Origin: Branchiostoma floridae
Taxonomy: Eukaryota > Chordata > Leptocardii > Amphioxiformes > Branchiostomatidae
Direction: 5' to 3'
NCBI RefSeq assembly: GCF_000003815.2
Contig: NC_049982.1
Span: 22,217,936 to 22,281,935 of the forward strand
Length of the DNA stretch: 64,000 nt
Notes under the pieces: model-generated
What the model was told of the DNA's origin: nothing
The model's input: only the letters and a program-made list of their open reading frames with translations
Databases searched by the model: none
Shown: positions 1 through 12,200 of the stretch, in pieces
Layout of the letters: each line of letters opens with the position of its first letter
Position numbering within the stretch: the stretch's first letter is position 1
Position numbers and translations under genes: made by a program

Positions 1-789
1 GACAATGTCCAGCCTGTACAGCCTTGCCTTTCATCTTTTGTACACTGCTGGTCAACAGCGGCTACAAAGTGTTGAGAGAGCATATCACAGCTAGCAACAT
101 TTTACAGGCAAGGTAGTGAAAGACCTGCAGGAAAGCTTAAGAGTCTCTGAATCCATCAACCTCAGGTATCCCATGCCAACTCCTGCAATGAGCATGCAAT
201 AGCACCAGCTCCACTTGCCCCCTCCATGGTGGCTGGCTCTCAGGTCCAACCCTGACAGGGCAGCCTTGACTGACCCACTATGGGTGGTAAACTGCTGCCC
301 TCCCCCCACCAAGACATTTGGTTTTAATACATCTCTTATGGATTCTACACTTGCAACTTGGTAGCAGTTTCAAGTAGTGAGGCAGCAGGTAGTAGCAACT
401 CTATTCAAACCAGATGTCGTACATGTCTGACAAATATGGTCTGTTTCTCAACTACAATTACCGGTACTTTATACAATGCACTTTACCATCATGGTAGAGG
501 CCCAAATCATGTGTTGGTTTGCAGCAATTCATTAGTTTTACCTCTTCCCAATTGGAGCTTAAGCTTCTTTGATAGCAAATCGGAAACTTTGTATGAGACA
601 TGGCTCTCCTACCTGTTCAACTTTCTGACAGGGAGCTTAAAGCAAACTAACTCAATTCATTACCCACCAACTTGATTTTCATTCCATCACCTAATGCACA
701 GTTGCAACCACACCATTTTCATGCAGCATTGTGGTAATGTCAGAAATCATTTAGCCTCTATTTATACCACAATGATGGGAATGAAAGGT
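1..789. other. Non-coding, probably Slit intron 4 or downstream DNA
   Basis: No exon with a family signature on either strand. Short open frames here lack splice logic and codon bias. I see no repeat structure. Confidence 0.5.
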
Positions 790-996
790 ACCCACCCTGA
801 CAACCCAGAGTGACCCACCCTGACAACCCAGAGTGACCCACCCTGACAACCCAGAGTGACCCACCCTGACAACCCAGAGTGACCCACCCTGACAACCCAG
901 AGTGACCCACCCTGACAACCCAGAGAGACCCACCCTGACAACCCAGAGTGACCCAGCCTGACAACCCTGGGTGACCCACCCTGACAACCCCTTGGA
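790..996. repeat. 23-bp minisatellite, 9 copies
   Basis: The unit acccaccctgacaacccag + agtg recurs with starts at 790, 813, 836, 859, 882, 905, 928, 951 and 974, a perfect 23-bp period. The first six copies are almost identical and the last three carry point changes. The minus strand is open in two frames, giving Gly/Leu/Trp-rich pseudo-peptides that shift frame each unit, so it is not coding. Confidence 0.97.
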
Positions 997-1927
997 CAGC
1001 ATCAACTGCCACCTTAGGCCACCTGAACTCATCTATAACACCGTCCCTCTCCCCCTCTCCTTAAACCCTTGATAGGATATGACCCCATAAAGTTACACAG
1101 TCACTTATTCCAGCCATATAACCAGGTGGTGTGGAAAATTGAAGTATTGATCCAATATATAGTCAGCAAAAATATTACAGCTGACAGAGGAATGATTGGT
1201 AGTAACTTACTACTAAAGGAGACTGGTAGAAAGTAGTGAAGGATGTAAGTCCTTCTCCAGCCACAGTTTCAAATGTAAAACAAACATATCAAAGCTTGCA
1301 AATGCCCATAATATAATAATCCAAATGCCCATAGTTGATAGTGTAACTGCATGTGGCTGAACCATACACCATGTAGTCTGGTTCAATGTACCCCGAACTA
1401 CTAAATGGTTACTACAGGCAGAATATCAAGCATCTCCCTATAAAACTGGTGGTTTTCCAGCCCACCCCAGGTGTGACTGCTTTGATCTGCGGCCTGCTGC
1501 CTGTGTTTGTAGGCCAAACAGTGCAGGAAGGATCATCCCTTCATACTGGGACCCTGTCAGCCTGAGGAGGAAGTAATTGGAAAGATGAAACTCACAAACT
1601 GTCCAAACTGTGACAGGCCAAAGGTAAATATTGACAGCACAGGGGTAGGCTTCCTGTGTTCAGACATTAGCACCATAGGGTGACCCCAGATCTGCTTTAT
1701 CTCAATCCCTGATCTATCTGAAATATGATCACATTTGAAGCACACCTCACTGATGATTACAGCCACTTACAAGGTAACACTAGCAGAGGTGTAGCAGCCA
1801 GGATAAATTAGGGAGGAGGGTAGCTGGGTTGATAGAAGGTGTCAGAGCTGATCCATTCTGGTATACATGTATGCATGTAGTCTCCAGCAGTCCAGGAGTG
1901 TATATGCATTTGGCTTTCCTCTGAACA

Positions 1928-2022
1928 GTAGCCTGGTATCCACACCTATAATTGTACCTGCCAGTCTCTTCCTCCTCGCAGGAAAGACTTGGCAGCTTTC
2001 ATAGGTTTGGACACCAGGCTAC
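1928..2022. mobile_element. Foldback (MITE-like) element with TAGCCTGG termini
   Basis: Outer inverted repeats 1928-1950 and 2000-2022 match at about 20 of 23 positions (GTAGCCTGGTRTCC...). An inner pair at 1959-1973 and 1981-1995 (CTGCCAGTCTCTTCC against its complement) continues the stem. The whole element of about 95 bp folds into one hairpin. It has no coding capacity and would depend on a transposase elsewhere. Confidence 0.75.
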
Positions 2023-5000
2023 AGTTTTCTGACAGCTTACAGAAATTCTGACATCCACTGAAAGTATGAGTCTGCACTTCATGGTGCATGCTCTAAACTG
2101 TGAATTACAGGTGGAGTAAGTAAAAGAACTCACCTACAAGTACGATCTACACATGTCTAATATACATCTTTCATTACCTGTATCTGCACTATATAAGTAG
2201 TAAATGTCACTATTAGTAAGCTAGGGGTTAAGCAGTGAGAGTGAAACAAACCAGGGCCAGAAGACCAGACCAATCAGGGTTCTATTTAGAGGGGTCATGA
2301 CCTTGCACTCTTTACACTTCTTGTGATAAGTACATACTCCCAAACAACCGTCCACAACATTTCATCAGATTAAAAACTTCCCCACCATCGCTCGTTACTT
2401 AATAAAGATATTTCCCAATAAGACTTATCAATGTCCTTCTTCTTATCTCTGCTTTCATAGATCTTGTTGCTTCCAAGGCGTTACAGATAATTTGGCACAA
2501 ACAATCTCAGAAAAAGTCTGCTAAAGTTATATTTGTCTTGTTAAGGAGGACTCACGGGACATGCATTGCTTTAAAAGGTTTCCATAAAATATTGTTTTCA
2601 TTCCTGCCTAGACACAAGCCTTTAGTGACTCTTGTTGTCGGACATTCCAGACTTTAGTTTTGACCAACTGGCTCTCTGGAGACCCTCCACACCAGGGATG
2701 CAAGAATCGTACTTGTCTGAATTCTTGGAGGTTTAGCCCCAACCTTGGGTCTGTTTTGTAAGATAATACAGCTAATGTTACAGGAAAGTCAAGTTGACAA
2801 AGTGCTAACTGACCTTGACTGGAAAACATTTTAAGCACCCAATGCCTGACAAAAGGTGCTAGCTCTGGTATTCTGTACCGGCACGTACTGGCATGCAATT
2901 CTGCCCGAGAGTGACAAGCGGAAGCTATGTTAACCTTTGAAAAATGTCCTCCCTTTCTCATTCCTAGCTGCGGCCATTATTAATGTTCTGGTGTCCTGAG
3001 CAGCTATCATCAAGTGCAGAAAGTATGAGGTGGGCAGCCAATATTGCTGTTGGTATTTGAATGTGCCAGGAGCAGTTATCACGCAATCACCATGGCGGGC
3101 ATACCACACGCACCCTGCCACCTCTCAAAATATTAGACAGCTTTGGCTGGCAGGGTTATGTAGAGTCCAGGCTGCTGCTATTGTCTTGGAAGCCTGCAAA
3201 CTCTGACCTGTCAGTCGCCCTTTCTTCTGTTTGAGGTGTGTGATGTTTGTTGTTCTAGGGATCACATAATGTACAAGTGTTCCCCTTACCTGTTACCACA
3301 CCTGAGGGGGGTCAGTAGGAGGAAACAGTGTCTGGCCTGTGGGCCAAGCTGCTTTCAGACCCTTACAACACCACTTAGGTGACATCCATGAAACTTCATC
3401 CTGTGCTCAGGAGGCAACAATGGCGAAATGCTTTTACACTGTTTGTAGGGCTGTATCCCTTCTTTGGGAGGCAGAGTTGATACAACAGACAAGACCACCA
3501 AGCTTGGGAAATGGCAGGTCCGACCAGTGTGGATAGTGTGGGCCTGAGCTGTGTCTTCAGGTGCACCTCTAAAAGGATGGACTATTAAGGAAGCCTTATT
3601 GAATTGCCATGACAACCTCTATCAACACTCAAATCTCCTTGTTGTGCCCAAGGTTCACCTTTTATGTGTCTTTCAACAGCTACAGTTTGACTTTGGAAGC
3701 GAACCTTGAGCTCTAAGGCAAATGTCATGTGATACTTCCTAACGCTCCACCTTCCTCAAGAACAACACACATCTTTAACACTGAACAATTGATAGGAGGC
3801 TCGCAATCAAGACAATAATACCAAGTTCATACAACACCATAGTCATCTTTCTAAAAAGCAGATTGAGCCAGCTACAAGTGTATATATACACAAGAGCTTA
3901 GACACATCAAGTAAAACATGTTGTAAATACATGGGGAAATTTCAGTTTGAAATCTAAATAAGCAGAATCAATTTTGCAGATTGCGATACATTTGTACGCA
4001 GCATTTCTTCTATGATCTGATTTTAGGTTTGCCTCTTGGCACAGGAACCAGTATTCTCCTTCCGTTACACAACTTGTAGTATGAGGATGTCATTCAAGAA
4101 GGTGTAAAAGTTACCCGATTCCAGCAAACAACACCTGTGGTTAAGTCAAACCCTGTAAATCGGCTTATGGCCACTTGACCTTGCATTACACTGGTATCAG
4201 AGCTGGCTGCAATCACCTCTCTATCCTCTTTCACACATTTCAGCTATGTTTGCCAGGGAACTTGGCCTTCACAGAGGGGGGTAGAATGGCAGGAAACCTT
4301 CACGGACCTTTCAGAGACCACAAATGGTCAAGTGCTATGACCTAGGGAGTATACATGTAAGTGCGTAGGCTGACATTCACACCATATGGGAAACTAAAGG
4401 TTAGGTACCATTAATATCATGTTTTCCCCATTAGTTTCAGGGCTGTTTGTTGGTATAGAGGCAGAAAGAATATTTCACCCCATCCATCTTAAATTCAAAT
4501 ATCATGACAATGATAATATGTTTCAATGATCAAAATGACATTGGTTTCAAAAAGTCCAATTGCTTTTTCCTTTGCAAGGCCCAAACATTAATCATGCTTA
4601 ATTGCTTTCCAAAACCTGCAATTAGAGTTTGGACAGTCCTGGTTCAAAATGATAGAACCTTTAGTATGAATTGAAAAGGAAGCAAAGCTTTGCTGCACAA
4701 CAGCTTTCGCCTCAAAACAGATAACAAGAATACTAGAACTGAACTTGTCAGCTATCTGACATTGTGAATCACCCTGTGAAGGTAGTTGCTTCAGCTGACT
4801 TAGCCCACCTGCACTTCTTGACAGTTAGAGTCTACACTGAAAAGTAATGATAAATCAATAATTGGGCAGTCAATGAAGCATCATTATGGCTTTTGTACCA
4901 CATTTCTGAACTCTGCACCCCACAAACAACAGGTAGGTTTCCTTCCACAGTGGGGGATTTATAATGTTTTGAAAAAGCTATTACATTAACATTGCTTCAT

Positions 5001-8000
5001 CCCAGGAGGCCCCTTTCTGCTGGCGGGCTATTTTCATTACCTTTTGTCCGCCAGTCAGCACATGTCCATTTCCATGGTAACGGTTCAGGTACCACCTGAC
5101 CTCCTCACCGGGGCAGACATTCCACACCACAGGCCTCTTGTTCACAACTATGTTAAATTCTCTACACTGCATTCCAAACATGTTTTCAGACCTGTAGTTT
5201 CAGCAGCTACCTCTGATTCCTTGGTGTGAAGTTTCTAGTTTCTCCCCATGCCACCCTGTCCTCTCCATGGGTCAGGTGGTTTGTGATAATGTGCCTATAG
5301 CTTTCTAATAGGGCATGAGAAAAGTACTGGCTGGTATCTAACTGGTAATGTATGTGCACCAAAGCAGTGTGCCAAAAGGAACAGGTCTCAAGCTACTTGT
5401 TTTTCATTCCCATGGACTCCCACCACAAAAGAAGAAATTAAGCTAAAAAACTTTATCACTACTTTTTGAAGTTGACTTTGGAAAACTGATAATAACATTC
5501 TGCTTTGCTTTACAGGTGCCATGAATACATAGCTTGATTTCCAAAGATAGTCTAGAGATGTTGTCAATGGATAAAACTCACCGCAGCCAGCAAACGGACA
5601 GGAAACCTTCTCGATCTTAAATCATGACACATGATGAAAGCAAGATCTACAAGAATTCTTTCACTATACAAGATGTTACAAACATAAAACAATTCCAATC
5701 GAGTGCAGCTTGACTTGATGACCATAGTTGTTAAGGTACTTTGTAAATGTAAGGCCGAAAATGACTCCTTCTACACTTTATTTTGTCTTAAAGATTTGTG
5801 CTAGTCCACAAAAGTAGGCCACTGTTAACAGCTTAACGACCTTGGGGTAGGTCTTGCTCACCAATGGTGTGTTAACTCTTATGGAAACAGGTAAAGTTTA
5901 GATAGGTGCTGCACCAACCACAACCCCCACCAGGAATTATTGGTTTGTCTGATCAGGAGATTTTCACAAAGCTCCAGGAGTTGGTGTGTCTGGTTCATGC
6001 AAGTTTCCACTTTGAAGTACATCTCACTCTGGAAATGTGATAAGTAGTGATGTGTAAAATTGACTACTGATCGCTAACATTTGACTTTCCAAGGTGCTTT
6101 TCATAGGTATTTCCATCACCACTCTGATGTGCCCAGCAATGGATGCAGAACTAGTCAGATGAGCTCCTTCGTGTGGTAGAAGCTAAGAAGTCCTGAAAAG
6201 TTTTCTTTTGTTTCATTGCGTGCCAGACAAACAACTCCTGACCGCAAGATCGACACATTATCATGCTACATTTGTGCCTGCTTTACATGCTCATGAAGTT
6301 TCATAAAGAAAAAAATGTTTTTACTATTCTAGCTGAAAGTCTATAGGTATGAACCAATGGGTGACCTTGGATCACAATCACTATGGTGACTCATTGTTCT
6401 CTGAAGTTCTTGCCTAATCAAATACAACTGAAGACTACTATGGCCTGGTATGTTTGTATAACTCCATTTTTCTGTCATCAGCCGCACTTAGAAAGGGCTG
6501 TTCAATCTGTGAGAACAAATTCTGCTGCACTTGTCAGTATATAAATGTTTGCGTTACACATACCCAGTATGTTGCCCGTGTTGTTTTAAATAGTGGTTCA
6601 CTAACAGTAGGACCACTCCAAGTATGCCAATCATTTACCCGCATACATGTAGTCCACAACATGAACATTATGCGAGATGCTTTGCACCATTTTCATTGAA
6701 ACTAATTAGACCAATAAGACCAGCATACCATAATGGCAGATATTAGAAGAAGGCTTATGAACTTCAAGCGCTATTATTTTCTTCGAGCATATGATTTTCC
6801 TATGAGTGACCTATACGGGTCAGGTGGATGTTTTCATAACCGTATATAACCAAGCAAAATATTTGAGGTCAGCCAAGAGACTCCTGGCCATGGCATAGGA
6901 ATGGGGGCCTGTAGGGAGATGTAGAATTGAAATCTTGTTTCCTTCAATAGAATGAAACACGAGAACTTGGACGTCACTCTGGCACAGTTGGTAGCACCAA
7001 AAAATAGATAATCTTGTTAACGTTACTACAAAGTGGCGAGATGACAAGATACAGCCTTGTAGCACAAGCAATCTGCTTTCCAACTAATGACATCTACCAG
7101 CCTCCAGGGTCTGTCAACTACACAATTCACAAATTTCACAGAAAAGGAAGCCTCTTAGAAGACCATGAGAAACTGTACACAAAGAAAAGAGGCCAGCAGG
7201 TTTTTTGCATACATGAAGACGTCATGGCTATGCAGAGATAGACAGTTCAGACTGATTTTCCAGACCATGAGACCTCTCTAAGAATGTCAGGACTTTGGCA
7301 TGTCAATAAGAAAGACCTAATTACACTCTCAGACCACAGGAACACAACCATCATACAGGAACAACGATGAAAAGAAGTCTAATAAGTCATGACGAAAGGT
7401 ATTGCTATGATTGAAAATGTTTGTCACCGAGAGAGGGAATGAAGCGTGTTGTGTGTGTTTTCTCTCTGTAAGCATCGCAGACCAGTAAACAGGTCCATGT
7501 GAGAGACAGATGCCAACGTTGATATTGCCTGGTGTTAAATATTTGGTTCTGACATGAGCTAATGAACTGTCTCTGGCCCTCTTGGGTGTTTGTGGCTACA
7601 TCCAAGGACCAGTCACAAACAGGGGCTCATCCTTCAAGACAAGAAGAACCAATCATGGACCTTTTCAAACTTGATTATTCTCATCTTCACATTCTGGAAG
7701 AGAACTCTTTAGTACTGCCAATGCCAGAAGATTCTTCAATGAGCTTGCAATGCATGATTTACTTATATTTACAGTGTTCTGAATTTGCCTCATGCACTCA
7801 GCTGAATGTCTGGTACTCTCTATACAGTTCCATCCTTTCAAAGCATCACACTGACAAGTGACAATCACATTATCGCTTTGTCTACAAGATGACCTTCTGT
7901 GGCTAACAGGGTGAAAGTTATACTTGTGAGCTCTGTTACTGCCCGTCTATCACCCCCTACCAGAGAGTGGCCTCCTGTCAAGGCCGCAGGAGAGGACAGA

Positions 8001-8435
8001 AATAATGTCACACCCCCATGAAAGTGTAGAGGATAAAGATGGCACAGCCATCCTAATCTAGTGTTGGCTACAGTCCAAGTTCATGTTTATGGTGGTGTTT
8101 TAGGTCTACAGCTTTAAAAGCATAGAGAGGGTTTGGGTGTTTGGGATCAGGGCCTAACTGGTATGACCAATTGCTGACAAAACAGGTTTTGGAACTTTAC
8201 CAAAGAAGCAGACAAATGGGGATTGAACTCTGGACCTGTGGCATCAGTTTGTCTATAGCTGGTTCTTAGAGTCAGGAGGGAGAACTCCTTGATCAACCAT
8301 TAGAACAATTTATATGTTTGGGTCTGCTGATGAAGCAAAGGGTTGGCATGTTTAGCGCTCCACCGGCGCTCAATGGGAGTTAAAATACAGAAACAGTGAT
8401 GGAGAGTACAGGTCAAACTGAAGGGCGTGGGTTCA

Positions 8436-8653
8436 CAGTTTGCAAACTTTTCCAACACTGGCGGGCTTCAGACCAAATCAAACACTCTGACTCATCGGTA
8501 CAGCCTTAGACTCCAGTCTGATCCTTCACACTGTTCCTACAAATGTCGCAATCAATAGTCATACCATGGAGACACCGAGAGGGGTGCTTGTCGCGAGGGA
8601 CGGAGTTTACAAAGTTTGCCGACACTGGCGACTTTCAGACCAAACCAAACACC
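8436..8653. repeat. Diverged tandem duplication
   Basis: Segments 8436-8484 and 8603-8653 align along their length (CAGTTTGCAAA..., ACACTGGCG..CTTTCAGACCAAA..AAACAC) about 168 bp apart. Each is followed by a similar TACAGCCT..AGACTCC stretch. This points to an old duplication of a unit of about 170 bp, function unknown. Confidence 0.55.
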
Positions 8654-9135
8654 AAACCCATCAACAGGTCTCTGTGTCTACAGCCTAGCCCAGACTCCGG
8701 CGTGCCTCTGGCCTACGTTCTGACAATATTTTCCATCAACAGTTAGTGGAGCTGGACCATTGACTCCAATGTTTAACGTGTGCTTGTGTCTACTTAGCAG
8801 TGGAAAAGTTTTGTTTGTTTCCAGGTTTGGTGGCTGAATTCCCCAAAGGTACCAACCTTAGCCAATAACAAAAGGAAACTTTCTCCTTCTTCTGGGACAC
8901 AGACTACTCCATATGTTTGCTGCCTTCATCTCAAGATCCTCTTAAGGGAGATAAGTGGGTGTACTGGGATGACAATACTCATGCCCAATTAGTAATCAAT
9001 CACATTAAGGCACATTTGTACTCTAATCACTGTCAAATTCGTCCAGACATTACAGCCGTCTCCCCACAGACTTAATCTCCGACCTGATGCCGAAATGATA
9101 AGGAGGAGAATACAGGTGTACCAACCGGCTCTCAC

Positions 9136-9225
9136 CTGGCCGGAATACTTAATGAGAACAAAGTAGAGGTTGGGGTAGTTACGTAGACACTTCTTCTTCA
9201 CCTCCTTAATAGTCATTGTTAGGGA
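9136..9225 (-). CDS. Candidate isolated exon, unidentified
   Basis: A 90-nt segment flanked by CTCATAACAG and GTGAGAGC is open in phase 0 and reads MTIKEVKKKCLRNYPNLYFV then LIKYSGQ after three leading residues. Codon use looks plausible, and an internal ATG could make it a first coding exon. It does not resemble Slit or any family I recognise, the acceptor is weak in pyrimidines, and no partner exon was found. It may be chance. Confidence 0.2.
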
Positions 9226-12200
9226 CTGTTATGAGAAGGGCAAATGTTTGCCGGCCACTTGATGTGGCGCCATAAACACATAATCCTGCCTCCCATGCAA
9301 ATAAGCCAGGAGGCAACTGTACTTCTCCCTGCCGTTTGCGCCTGTACGTCACGGCGACAGGGAGGGCAGGGTGGAGGCCGAGTTGACACGGCAAAAAGCT
9401 TTCGTCTGGACCGAAAGATAAGGATGTCTTTGAGGAGGAAAGTCAAACAAATCCAGGGCCTGAGTAGGAAAGGAAGGGCATCCTGACAGGGATTTTGAGT
9501 GCTGGTGCCAGCGCACACATCCCCATTAGAACTGCACAAGCACCAGGATCAATACCTGGGAGGGCCCTTACCACTCCAGGTCTGTGAGTTTTGTGCCGTC
9601 CTAGACATGGTAACATGTGGATGAACCTGTGTTGAAGAGGCTTAATCACCTGTCAGCCTGTCTGTAGAGGTTCAGGGGTCTATGGGGCCACCTCTTCCCT
9701 CCTACTATCAGATCGAAGTTACCACTAGTACAGCCTTTATTCAATGATATCAAAGTTTCTGTAGTCTGGATGCAGTTACCTACAACTTTGCCTATCTGTT
9801 TATCTGCAATCTAGAAATAAGAGAAGGGAAGACATCACACAAGCATACACAAGTCTAGGTGTCTGCCATTGATTCCTTTTGGTTTGATGCTTCTTAAACA
9901 GAAGTTGATGCACACAATAATGTGTAAAGTACAAGCTTGGGTAGATAAGTGGCTGCTGCGTCCTGTCTAAATCTAAATGTTTATAATCAAATATAAATGT
10001 GATGATCAGTCATGATAGACTGTACGTGCATGTGGCTGCACAGTAATGAGACTAGGAAGGCCATCCCGGCCTGGATAATCCTACTGTAGACAGGATATCA
10101 CTAGGGCACCAAACCCCCAATTAAATGTAAAGGATTCCATGGCTCCTGTAGATTTGCACAGCACTTCCATTGGTAGGTTGGTATGACAAAGACTTTTCAC
10201 TTGAATACACTTGAAAAACCACATCCAAACATTTCCACACAAACACAGACTTCTGGTGTACCCTCGCTGGCACCATTCGTTCCAAACAAAGCTAATCCTG
10301 AGCAGGGACATAACTTAACTCATGATGGTTGCCTGCCTATGGTGATTGGTAATTTATGGACTTAAACAGCACTCATTTTCACAGTGGTTAATGGGTGTAA
10401 TAGACTTCAGTATTGACTTCTAATACACAGGTGGTCTTTTGTGCACAATGCCCCATGGTGGGATAGAAGTGTAGCAGAATCACTGATTATTGCCCAAACC
10501 ACTCAAGCATTTAAAGGAGTTTATATATCAGGCAACAAAGTAAAAAGATGGATGTTTTCTGGGCAGCTAAGGTGAAGGAGGCCTGTGCCCTGCGATATCA
10601 GCGGAGATTTGTGCTTAATGTCTATAATGATAACTTAAGGAGAGCCTAGGATTGTTCAGAACTACAACCTGATCAGATACAATGAAAGAAACTTACTGCA
10701 AAATTTTAAAGATATTTGCACAGTTCTTATCAATCTATCTTGTTGCGCAAGAAAAGTTTATGCTCTTCGCTGCCACCCCAACGGCTTCACAACTCAGACT
10801 AAAGAAAAGACTTGTGACTCATTATCCAGTGCTGTATGTCAGGTGGATTAGTCCAGACTATTCCCTATTCCCCAGAGGACATTTGTTAAGTTCTAGGAAA
10901 GCCCCTGGCAGACGGTCAAGTGTAATTGGCTGGCACCAGCCTTCCACTTCCTCGCCCTACCCTGACCCCACCACATGCCAATCACCACCACAACCCTCTC
11001 CGCTAAGTCTGGGCGCGATCTGGACCCAAGATGAACCCCGCAGCTTGTCCGCAAATATTTGCCGCTCTTCCCCGCTGCAGTAAGGAATCCCCAAACAAGT
11101 GATTACAAACTGCACCAGGTTTGCCAAACACTGCTCTGCTTTCATCCACCCTTCCTATACCTTTAATCTACCCCGGTTTCTCTTGCTCATAGTCCCCGCA
11201 GTTTCCTCCCATCACCATTTCCTCTGTTGGGTGATAGCCCTTGTGGTTGCTCCAGCTTGTAGTAGGAAATAGAACATCATGAGAATAAAGGTCCAAAGTG
11301 CATACAATACACACGCAGATGCACAATATTGTTATGAATATTATAAAGCATAACCTCATGTATAAATGATGATCAGTCTATGGTGCACTCTTCTGTAATA
11401 CTCCTCAAGTTCAAATTCAATCTGCGCTTTTCTGGTAAACGATTGATTCATGATGTCTTGAACAGTTTCGGGCAACATAACATTCTTAACTGGCGCACTC
11501 CGGGTTCCCTGATAAACCCAAGGACATCGTACTTCTCTACATTGTCCTTGATATTAGTCTTAAGCCCCTCACCACATGTCGGTGAAGACCACAAGTGAGC
11601 GACACATTTTGTAAATTGTAGGGATATCTGTACATCAAAGAAGACAAAACAAAGGCGTGGCAGCAGTTTCCAAATAGCCCTCTATCTAAGTTGTTGCCTC
11701 TGTGTACCTAATATAACAGTGGTAGCTCTCCCTCCAATTCATTAATAGCCACCCCTAAAACAACTAATGAAATAGAAGCGTAAAGAACCTGCTCTAGAGA
11801 AAGCCACTGAGGCAGCGACAGACTTGCTACCTCTAAGATACTTTATCCCAGAAATTACGCCACCACTGTTCTGTTTTTCTCCTATTGCCTGAAAGTAATT
11901 TTCTCCGACATGATTTCCGGTGAAGTCCCTTTGAGAGGATATGAAGATCTCCATCCCAGTAATGGAAAAATGGAGCTGCCATCTGTCGCCCAGCTTTTAA
12001 CATGAATCTGCTCTCCGCTGTATTGATGTCTTAATAGAACTCCTTCTAATCCGATAAATGGAAGGTATGAGACCTACTTTCAAGACTGGAGCGTACCGGA
12101 TTCAACTCTGGAAGTTTCTCTACCAAGTTGGAGAAAATAACGACATAGCCAAGCCTGTGTTTCTCCATCATAGCTTATGTTTGAGCAACTTTGAGTATGA

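Larger units (their letters stand above)
997..9135. other. Non-coding stretch in the presumed Slit intron 4
   Basis: About 8 kb of AT-rich DNA. It holds the foldback at 1928-2022 and a degenerate duplication at 8436-8653. Isolated donor-like sites occur (for example beside 5582), but none links to another exon. I found no Slit LRR exon here. Confidence 0.5.

Noticed and set aside
751-1032. Gly/Leu/Trp-rich open frames on the minus strand
   Set aside because: They are the 23-bp minisatellite read through; the unit is not a multiple of three and has no stops.
4981-5181. 66-codon minus-strand frame with a possible donor after GGQK
   Set aside because: No family recognised, an upstream stop in frame, and no matching exon on either side.
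5582-5615. Exon-like segment reading KVSCPFAGC before a GTGAGT donor, possibly the start of a zinc finger
   Set aside because: Only 34 nt, weak acceptor, and no following exon with the rest of a C2H2 finger. The nearby frame at 4981-5181 does not join it without a stop or an unsupported phase.
10682-11083. 133-codon plus-strand frame
   Set aside because: Irregular composition, no domain, no splice partners; consistent with chance in a long intron.
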